Positions 1 through 4,718 of a stretch of 8,009 bases of DNA are shown piece after piece. Below the pieces are notes generated by a model, which saw only the letters and a list, made by a program, of their open reading frames with translations, searched no databases and had not been told where the DNA came from. Every line of letters begins with the position of its first letter. Within the stretch, counting starts at the first letter, position 1. This stretch comes from Trebonia sp. (GTDB lineage Bacteria > Actinomycetota > Actinomycetes > Streptosporangiales > Streptosporangiaceae). Position numbers and translations under genes: made by a program. The DNA lies in assembly GCA_030043595.1 (NCBI GenBank), contig JASHXJ010000115.1, positions 1 through 8,009 of the forward strand. Reading direction: 5' to 3'.

Positions 1-57
1 GCCTGGCGACGGCGGCGAGCGAGCTGACCTGCAGCGAGACCTTGGCGCCGACGCCGT
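1..57 (+). repeat. Exact 57-bp direct repeat, copy 1 (at window edge)
   Basis: Bases 1-57 are identical to 925-981 on the same strand; the match breaks at base 58 (g) against base 982 (t). It reaches the left edge, so it may be longer outside the window. The second copy lies inside the GH25 gene, whereas this one is fused to menD. The geometry is that of the junction of a 924-bp tandem duplication of 58-981, or of a chimeric join. Confidence 0.9.
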
Positions 58-697
58 GCTCGACGCGGCCGCCCGGGACGGCGCGCTCGGGCTTTCCGAG
101 CCGCTGGCGGCCCGCGAACTGCTCGCCGCGCTGCCAGAGCATGCGCTGCTCTGGGCCGGGAACAGCCTGTCCGTTCGGGATATCGATCTTCTTATGCCAC
201 CGCGGGCGGATGTGCGCGTGCTGGCCAGCAGGGGCGCCAGCGGGATCGACGGGACCGCCTCCACGGCCGCCGGAGCGGCGCTGGCGCACGGGGTGGCGGC
301 CGCGGGGGCGCCCGCGTTCGCGCTGATCGGGGACCTGGCGCTGCTGCACGACGCGGCGGGGCTCGCGATCGGACCCGGCGAGCCGCGACCGGACCTGTGC
401 CTGGTCGTGGTGAACAACGACGGCGGCGGCATCTTCAACGCGCTTGAGCAGGCGGCCTTTGGCGCGGTGTTCGAGCGGATGTTCGGGACTCCGCACGGGG
501 CTTCGGTTGAGCTGCTGGCGGCGGCTTTCGGCATCCCGTACACGCTTGTGGAGCAGCCGGGCGAACTGGCCAAGGCCGTTCCGGGAACCGGCCTGCGGAT
601 CGTGGAGGCACGGACGGACCGCGGCGCGAACGCCGACCTGCGCGCGCGCATGCGCGACGCCGCCACCCGCGCCGCGGAAGCCGCCAGCGGCCTGTAA
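2..697 (+). CDS. menD: 2-succinyl-5-enolpyruvyl-6-hydroxy-3-cyclohexene-1-carboxylate synthase (MenD), C-terminal part, 5' truncated
   Basis: MenD is the thiamine-diphosphate enzyme that joins isochorismate and 2-oxoglutarate to give SEPHCHC in menaquinone synthesis, in the cytoplasm. The visible part is the C-terminal ThDP-binding domain. It has a conserved SEP-AREL segment near 98-125, GNSLSVRDID (about 158-187), ASRGASGIDG, the diphosphate/Mg-binding block starting GDLALLHD (about 329) and ending NNDGGGIF (413-436), and the FGTPHGA segment after it. About 210 residues are recognisable, so well over half of a usual MenD (around 550 residues) is missing. The GTG at 56 is not the true start. 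The frame is open to base 2, but bases 1-57 duplicate part of the GH25 gene exactly, so the family match is secure only from about base 58. The gene ends 12 bases before the convergent GH25 stop. Family assignment is very firm; the 5' end is unresolved. Confidence 0.93.
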   Translation, partial: PGDGGERADLQRDLGADAVLDAAARDGALGLSEPLAARELLAALPEHALLWAGNSLSVRDIDLLMPPRADVRVLASRGASGIDGTASTAAGAALAHGVAAAGAPAFALIGDLALLHDAAGLAIGPGEPRPDLCLVVVNNDGGGIFNALEQAAFGAVFERMFGTPHGASVELLAAAFGIPYTLVEQPGELAKAVPGTGLRIVEARTDRGANADLRARMRDAATRAAEAASGL

Positions 698-709
698 CGG
701 CCGCAACGG

Positions 710-2101
710 CTACGGCGGGCTCGTCGCGATGACCTGCGCCGCCATGTTGATCTGCCAGGTGAAGCTCACGGAGCCTGCCGGGCTCCCGTCATTGGTCGCC
801 GAGATCGTCACGTGGTAGGTCGGGTCCGCGCCGCCGACCTTGCCGGTGATCACGCCGCTGATCATGCCGAGGCCGTTGATGGCAAGGCCGGGCGGCAGCC
901 CGGTCGCCGTGAAGTCCAGCGGCTGCCTGGCGACGGCGGCGAGCGAGCTGACCTGCAGCGAGACCTTGGCGCCGACGCCGTTCTTCTGGCTGCCCGGGTC
1001 GATCAGGCCGGCCAGCCCGGTGTTGAAGTCGCTGAGGTCAGTACCGTCGGGGGTGTCCACCCCAGGCACCGTGCCGGAGCTCGTGTACTGCCAGTAGGTG
1101 TAGGCGGGCCAGCCGTCCGGCATCGGCGGGCTGCTGAACCCGTACGCCGCCACCCACATGGGGTCCGAGCCGAACGCGGTGCTGCCGCCTGTGCAGGTGT
1201 CCCACCAGTTCGCCGTCGTGTAGATGATCGGATACTGCCCGGTCAGGCTCCGTGCCGTCGTGACGAACGCGGAGGTCCAGGAGACCATCTGCGCCGGGGT
1301 GAGCCCGTAGCACATGTTGGTGCCGTCGGTTGACACGTACGGGTCGTACTCGATGTCCAGCATCAGCGGGAGCATCTGCGGGCCGCTCGCGTACCCGGAG
1401 TACTCGACCGCGAACTGGGCCTGCTCGGCGCCGCTGCTGACGTTGGGAATCGCGAAGTGGTAGGCGGTGACGTCCATCCCGACCTCCTTCGCCACGGCCA
1501 CGTCGCTGCTCACCCACGGGTTGACGTAGTAGTCGCCCTCGGTACCCTTGACGGCCGCGAACTTGTACCCGGCCGCGGCGACGTCGGCCCAGTTGATGGG
1601 CGCGCCGTTGGGGTGCTGGAACGCGGCCACGTCAATGCCCGGCACGTTCACAGTGGTGGTGGTGCCGCCCCGCCCGCCCCGGACGATCGGGTTCGCGAGG
1701 TCGCTCAGCAGCTGCGGCGAGTGCGCCAGCGCGGCGATGCTGGCCCGCGCGCTGCCCATCGCCAGCACCGCGGCGGACGCGCCACGGATCTTGACGACCG
1801 GCTGCTGCCCTGGACCGAGGCTCTGCGTCGGCCCGGCCGCGGGGTGCGTGGGGCTGCTGCTCGGCTGCCCGGGCGCCGTCGACGGCGACTGCCCGCCGGG
1901 TCCTGGGGCTGTCACGGGTGCGCCAGGCAGCCTGGCGGTAGCGGGAGCCCCGGCCGGCTGGGGCTGAGCTGTCGCACCCGGCGGCCCGGAAGGGCCACCG
2001 AACCCCGACGTAGCGATACTGACGGCTACCGCGGAGCCCCCGGCCGCAAGCAGGACGATCGCCGTGGCGGCGGCGATCGTGCCGCTTGATTTGATCAGCA
2101 T
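710..2101 (-). CDS. Secreted or membrane-anchored GH25 muramidase (lysozyme) with C-terminal putative Ig (He_PIG-like) domain
   Basis: GH25 enzymes cleave the MurNAc-GlcNAc bond of peptidoglycan. The 463-residue product starts with an uncleaved-signal or signal-peptide-like segment (residues 1-32, K4 then a hydrophobic stretch). A Pro/Ala/Gly/Gln-rich linker (about 34-101) and a short helical stretch (102-146) follow. The GH25 domain (about 152-368) has the strand-1 GIDVAAFQ motif with D157, the catalytic DIEY motif with D249 and E251, YWQY (336-339), and a D-x(5)-D-L-x-x-F end motif (349-359). C264 and C303 could form a disulfide. Residues about 377-453 match the putative-Ig pattern (TATGLPPGLAIN, then ISGVITG, then a FTWQI strand). 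The ATG start fits the signal sequence and lies 6 nt after a TAGGTT box. No good Shine-Dalgarno is seen. It is convergent with menD. The role may be cell-wall turnover or hydrolysis of competitors' walls. Confidence 0.9.
   Translation of the reverse strand: MLIKSSGTIAAATAIVLLAAGGSAVAVSIATSGFGGPSGPPGATAQPQPAGAPATARLPGAPVTAPGPGGQSPSTAPGQPSSSPTHPAAGPTQSLGPGQQPVVKIRGASAAVLAMGSARASIAALAHSPQLLSDLANPIVRGGRGGTTTTVNVPGIDVAAFQHPNGAPINWADVAAAGYKFAAVKGTEGDYYVNPWVSSDVAVAKEVGMDVTAYHFAIPNVSSGAEQAQFAVEYSGYASGPQMLPLMLDIEYDPYVSTDGTNMCYGLTPAQMVSWTSAFVTTARSLTGQYPIIYTTANWWDTCTGGSTAFGSDPMWVAAYGFSSPPMPDGWPAYTYWQYTSSGTVPGVDTPDGTDLSDFNTGLAGLIDPGSQKNGVGAKVSLQVSSLAAVARQPLDFTATGLPPGLAINGLGMISGVITGKVGGADPTYHVTISATNDGSPAGSVSFTWQINMAAQVIATSPP
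925..981 (+). repeat. Exact 57-bp direct repeat, copy 2 (inside the GH25 gene)
   Basis: Identical to bases 1-57. Here it is in native context: read on the minus strand it encodes residues 374-393 of the GH25 protein (NGVGAKV through AVARQ), the lead-in to the C-terminal Ig-like domain, in an uninterrupted frame. Confidence 0.9.
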
Positions 2102-2113
2102 CGCGCCAACCTA
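2102..2113 (-). promoter_or_regulatory. Putative leaderless -10 box of the GH25 gene
   Basis: On the minus strand TAGGTT (2113-2108) fits the actinobacterial TANNNT -10 pattern and ends 6 nt before the ATG at 2101-2099. This would place the transcription start at or next to the start codon. No convincing -35 is visible 16-18 nt upstream. Inferred from position and shared pattern with other starts in the window. Confidence 0.45.
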
Positions 2114-2368
2114 GAGCGCTGATAAAGATCGTTTTGCGACTTTGGGTACTATTTAGCCCATAAGGACTACCCGGTAGCCCGCACGGATCATCCTGGCGTG
2201 GCCTGCGACGGCCCCTGCACACGGCCTCCCGCATTCCCTCCGGCCACTTTTCCGCCCGATTTGTACCTATATGTCGTGCGGCACGCATACACAGTGAAGA
2301 GAAGAGGCGGGTGTGACATAGCTGCCCGCAGGACCAGGGCTCGCGGCCGACCGCGGCACCCGGTTACC

Positions 2369-2389
2369 AGGCGCCGCGCGCCTTCTTTT
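2369..2389 (+). terminator. Terminator-like hairpin with T-rich tail
   Basis: AGGCGC (2369-2374), loop CGC, GCGCCT (2378-2383) form a 6-bp stem, followed by TTCTTTTA and a second T-rich run up to 2399. This is a plausible + strand intrinsic terminator, unusual in so GC-rich a context. No + strand gene precedes it, so it would end antisense or small-RNA transcription coming from the spacer. Confidence 0.4.
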
Positions 2390-2432
2390 ATCGCTTTTCT
2401 CGTACGGGGAGCCGCCGTCCGGCCAGGCCTAG

Positions 2433-2445
2433 TACCGTGGGCGGC
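2433..2445 (+). promoter_or_regulatory. Putative leaderless -10 box before ATG 2446
   Basis: TACCGT (2433-2438, TANNNT) is followed by 7 nt and an ATG at 2446, the same spacing as at other starts in the window. That ATG is not in the frame of the membrane-protein gene just downstream. No clear -35 box is seen. Confidence 0.4.
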
Positions 2446-2475
2446 ATGCCAACCCACGGGACGGGACGTTGGTAG
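2446..2475 (+). other. Nine-codon ORF (leader peptide or frameshifted N-terminus) ahead of the membrane-protein gene
   Basis: ATG 2446 opens MPTHGTGRW and stops at TAG 2473-2475, overlapping the TTG start (2469) of the next gene in a different frame. Either it is a leader coupled to that gene, or it is the true N-terminus separated by a one-base loss: adding a single base near 2467-2469 would give MPTHGTGR joined to LVASLVISG. The sequence alone cannot decide. Confidence 0.3.
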
Positions 2476-2852
2476 CGTCACTGGTGATCAGCGGATTGCT
2501 GCTGCTCGGGATGGTCGGCGCGGCGTGCTACGCGGTCGTCAGCCTGCCGAAGGGCGCGCGGGTGCCACTGCACGCCGGGACCCCTGAATACAGCATCTGG
2601 CTGCCCAAGGCCGTCGGCCTGGCGGCCTGGCTCGCCGCGGGGGCGGTGGCGTTCGCCGCGCTCGCCACGGTTACCCTCAGCAGCGTCGCGGCGAACTGGG
2701 TGACATCGATGCGGGTAACGCTCCCGCCGGCCGTGATGTGCGTTGCCCTGGCCGCCGAGGTGGCGGCCATCATCTCCGCCCGCAAGCGCTGCGGGGCGCA
2801 GTCACGCTGGCCGCGCGGCAGCCATCGGCAGACGGCCGGCCCCGCTCGTTAG
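2469..2852 (+). CDS. Small three-helix membrane protein, DUF1648-like motif
   Basis: Function unknown. The 127-residue product has three likely membrane helices (about 3-24, 47-70, 84-103), then a basic tail (ARKR, then an Arg-rich end), suggesting the C-terminus is cytoplasmic. Between helices 1 and 2 lies LPKGARVPLHAGTPEYSIWLPK, here split as LP, VPLH, G, PE, W and K landmarks; this resembles the LP-VPxH-G-PD-W-K pattern of DUF1648 proteins, but the match is by eye only. The start is uncertain: TTG 2469 is the first in-frame start after a stop at 2430-2432, and GTG 2484 is an alternative that keeps helix 1; neither has a good ribosome site. The stop (2850-2852) overlaps the stop of the convergent MFS gene by 3 bases. 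Confidence 0.65.
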   Translation: MVASLVISGLLLLGMVGAACYAVVSLPKGARVPLHAGTPEYSIWLPKAVGLAAWLAAGAVAFAALATVTLSSVAANWVTSMRVTLPPAVMCVALAAEVAAIISARKRCGAQSRWPRGSHRQTAGPAR

Positions 2853-4270
2853 CCGGACCGGTCCGCCCGGGCCGGGACGCCGGCCCGGGGGCGGCGGACC
2901 GAGTCGCCCGCCTCACGGCGCATCAGCAGCGCCTCCGCGGCCGCGATGAGCGCGATGAGCGCAAGCAGGCAGAACGCCACGGTGTAGGCCGTCCTGCTAT
3001 CGGCGCCGGGGAACAGGCTGCCGATCCGCAGCGCGACGGTGGCGACGGCGATGGACAGGCCGGCCGCGAGCTGCGTGCTCGTCGCGAGCAGCGTGTTGGC
3101 GTCCCGGACCAGCTCCGGCGGCATGTCGGCGTAGCCGACCGTGCTGTACACGGTCATCCCGCTCGACCGGGTAACGCCGCTGACCAGCGTCAGCGCCGCG
3201 ATGACCGGCAACGGTGTTGCGGCGGTGGTGAAGCCGAGCGCGGCGATGACGACGGCGGTGATGACGGTGGAGACGAGCAGCAGCGAGCGGAACCCGAACC
3301 GGTTGATGAGCGGCGTGGTGGCGGGCTTGATGCCGACGTTGCCGACGAAGATGAACGCGGTGACCGCGCCCGACTTCACCGGGGACCAGCCGAACTGCGT
3401 CTGGAAGAGCAGCGGCAGCAGGAACGGCATGGCGCCGCAGACGAGCCAGTACAGCGACCCGCCGGCCTGCGAGACCCGGAACGTGTCCACCCGCAGCGTC
3501 CGCAGGTTCAGCAGCGGGTGCGGGGTCCGGCGCAGGTGCCAGACCGAGCCCGCCAGCAGCCCGGCCGACGCGACCGCGAAGACGGCCGTCTGCACCGGCG
3601 GCGGGGCGGGCAGCGAGACCAGGTGCGCGGCATAGGTGAGCCCGCCGAGGCCCGCGCAGGTGAGCACGACGCCCGCCCAGTCCAGCGGCGGGGGAGCATC
3701 GGCCCGCCCGCTGTGGCCGACCAGCCGCCATGCCGCGATGAAGGCGACCACCCCGAGCGGCACGTTGATGAGGAACAGCCAGTGCCAGGAGGCGTACGTG
3801 GTGATCAGGCCACCGGCCAGCGGGGCGATCACCGGGGCGAGCAGCCCTGGCCAGACGACGAAGGACGTGATGCGGAGCAGGTCCTCCTTGGCCGCCATCG
3901 AGACCACCATCGTCCGGCCGACCGGGACCATCATGGCGCCGCCGGCGCCCTGCAGCACCCGCATCGCGACTAGCTCGGGCAGGCTGCCGCTGCTGGCGCA
4001 GCCGATCGAGGCGAGCGTGAACACCACGATCGCGGTGAGGAATATCACGCGGTTGCCGAAGCGGCGGGTGAGCCAGCCGCTCAGCGGGATCAGCACCGCG
4101 AGCGTCAGCAGGTACGCGGTCACCACGAGGCCGACCTCGGCCGCCGGGACGTGCAGCGACCGGCCGATCTGCGGGCTCGCCGTGGTGACGATAGTCCCGT
4201 CGAGCATCTCCATGAAGAAGCAGCCCGAGACCAGAAGAGCCGTGTTGCGCTGCCGCGCGTCAATCACCAC
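2849..4270 (-). CDS. MFS drug:H+ antiporter, DHA2 (14-TM) type exporter
   Basis: A proton-driven efflux permease of the inner membrane, 473 residues, with about 14 hydrophobic segments as in the EmrB/QacA group. Visible motifs are D24 in MLDGTIVTTASPQIG (helix 1, motif D1), motif A-like SGWLTRRFGNRV (64-75), motif B RVLQGAGGAMMVPVGR with R104 (104-119), and motif C-like APVIAPLAGGLITT (145-158) followed by WHWLFLINVPLG. The tail after about 452 is short, basic and cytoplasmic. The GTG at 4270 is chosen because a CATAAT box ends 6 nt before it; a second GTG is the next codon. No EmrA-like partner is adjacent. It is divergent from the ArsR gene, so regulation by ArsR is possible but its own -10 lies about 47 bases from the operator. 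Substrate unknown. Confidence 0.9.
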   Translation of the reverse strand: MVIDARQRNTALLVSGCFFMEMLDGTIVTTASPQIGRSLHVPAAEVGLVVTAYLLTLAVLIPLSGWLTRRFGNRVIFLTAIVVFTLASIGCASSGSLPELVAMRVLQGAGGAMMVPVGRTMVVSMAAKEDLLRITSFVVWPGLLAPVIAPLAGGLITTYASWHWLFLINVPLGVVAFIAAWRLVGHSGRADAPPPLDWAGVVLTCAGLGGLTYAAHLVSLPAPPPVQTAVFAVASAGLLAGSVWHLRRTPHPLLNLRTLRVDTFRVSQAGGSLYWLVCGAMPFLLPLLFQTQFGWSPVKSGAVTAFIFVGNVGIKPATTPLINRFGFRSLLLVSTVITAVVIAALGFTTAATPLPVIAALTLVSGVTRSSGMTVYSTVGYADMPPELVRDANTLLATSTQLAAGLSIAVATVALRIGSLFPGADSRTAYTVAFCLLALIALIAAAEALLMRREAGDSVRRPRAGVPARADRSG

Positions 4271-4282
4271 CGCCCGATTATG
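4271..4282 (-). promoter_or_regulatory. Putative leaderless promoter (-10 CATAAT) of the DHA2 exporter
   Basis: On the minus strand CATAAT (4282-4277) matches TATAAT at 5 of 6 positions and ends 6 nt before the GTG start. The -35 position (about 4301-4306, TGTGCC) is poor. The lack of a Shine-Dalgarno at the GTG supports a leaderless mRNA. Confidence 0.5.
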
Positions 4283-4324
4283 CCCGTTTGACCCGGCCAG
4301 GGCACAGCGGGGTCCTTAGCAAGC

Positions 4325-4352
4325 TTTACATATTCCCATATTGGAATATGAT
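4325..4352 (+). promoter_or_regulatory. Promoter of the arsR-SRPBCC operon
   Basis: TTTACA (4325-4330, 5 of 6 to TTGACA), a 16-nt spacer and TATGAT (4347-4352, 5 of 6 to TATAAT), ending 6 nt before the ATG at 4359. It is the best-formed promoter in the window and predicts a transcript starting at or next to the start codon. Confidence 0.65.
4329..4350. promoter_or_regulatory. ArsR-type operator: 8-bp perfect inverted repeat
   Basis: CATATTCC (4329-4336), 6-nt spacer, GGAATATG (4343-4350). The spacer itself is CATATT, so the left arm is also nearly repeated directly. AT-rich imperfect palindromes of this size are typical ArsR/SmtB targets. It fills the space between the -35 and -10 boxes and overlaps both, so a bound dimer should block RNA polymerase. 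Autoregulation is inferred. Confidence 0.65.
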
Positions 4353-4358
4353 GGAGCC

Positions 4359-4718
4359 ATGGCTAGGGCGGCAACGACGACGGACGCGTTCAACGCGGTC
4401 GCGGAACCGCGCCGGCGGCAGATCCTGGACCTGCTGGCCGACGGCGAACTGTCCGTGAGCGATCTGGTCGCGCGGCTCGGGCTGGCGCAGCCAGTCGTCT
4501 CCAAGCACCTGCGGGTGCTGCGCGCGGTCGGCCTGGTCGGCGTGCGCGACGCCGGCAGGCAGCGGATGTACCGGCTCGACGGCCGCCCGCTCGAGCCCAT
4601 CTATGACTGGGTGAAGAGCTTCGAGCGGACATGGGCCGGCCGGTTCGACCGGCTGGATGCCGTCCTGGCCGAGCTCATGGAAAGCGAAAGGGAGGGCAAT
4701 GACGATGGCAGCGACTGA
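4359..4718 (+). CDS. ArsR/SmtB-family winged-helix transcriptional regulator
   Basis: A 119-residue DNA-binding repressor-type protein. FNAVAEPRRRQILDLLADGE (11-30) is the usual ArsR N-terminal helix pair. LSVSDLVARLGLAQPVVSKHLRVLRAVGLV (31-60) is the helix-turn-helix, and the wing is GVRDAGRQRMYRL. The protein has no cysteine and the ELCVCDL metal-binding box is replaced by ELSVSDL, so it is not a classic cysteine-based metal sensor; it fits the non-metal ArsR group often paired with SRPBCC proteins. ATG 4359 is preferred over the in-frame TTG at 4341 because the -10 box ends 6 nt before it and the TTG lies within the operator. The 3' end overlaps the SRPBCC gene by 14-20 bases, implying co-translation. 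It probably represses itself and its partner. Confidence 0.92.
   Translation: MARAATTTDAFNAVAEPRRRQILDLLADGELSVSDLVARLGLAQPVVSKHLRVLRAVGLVGVRDAGRQRMYRLDGRPLEPIYDWVKSFERTWAGRFDRLDAVLAELMESEREGNDDGSD

Larger units (their letters stand above)
2102..2432. other. 331-base non-coding spacer between the divergent GH25 and small membrane-protein genes
   Basis: No convincing gene is seen. The open frames here give Arg/Pro/Ala-rich, low-complexity products without recognisable motifs. The stretch is AT-richer than its surroundings in three patches (about 2120-2165, 2245-2300, 2383-2400). It holds the GH25 promoter, an 11-base palindrome CGTGC-g-GCACG (2275-2285) and a terminator-like hairpin (2369-2389). 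I looked for a c-di-AMP (ydaO-type) riboswitch, which often precedes actinobacterial wall hydrolases, and saw no match. Confidence 0.5.

Noticed and set aside
56..697. GTG 56 as the true start of menD
   Set aside because: It would begin in the middle of the MenD fold, and the GTG straddles the end of the 57-bp repeat; the frame is also open further left.
812..1333. Open frames on + (812-1333, 1457-2089, 1548-1967) opposite the GH25 gene
   Set aside because: No recognisable motifs; GC-rich antisense shadows of a well-supported gene.
2275..2285. Palindrome CGTGC-g-GCACG as a hairpin or operator
   Set aside because: A one-base loop cannot form a hairpin, and short GC palindromes are expected by chance; no promoter element is tied to it.
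2188..2587. Open frames on both strands across the spacer (2188-2481 on -, 2198-2587 on +)
   Set aside because: Arg/Pro/Gly-rich products, no motifs, no ribosome site or fitting promoter, and they run into the start of the membrane-protein gene.
2738..3973. 411-codon open frame on + opposite the DHA2 exporter
   Set aside because: Its product is an Arg/Asp/Gln/Pro-rich sequence typical of an antisense shadow, while the minus strand shows clear MFS motifs.
4341..4358. TTG 4341 as start of arsR
   Set aside because: It lies inside the operator and upstream of the -10 box; the family N-terminus fits ATG 4359.
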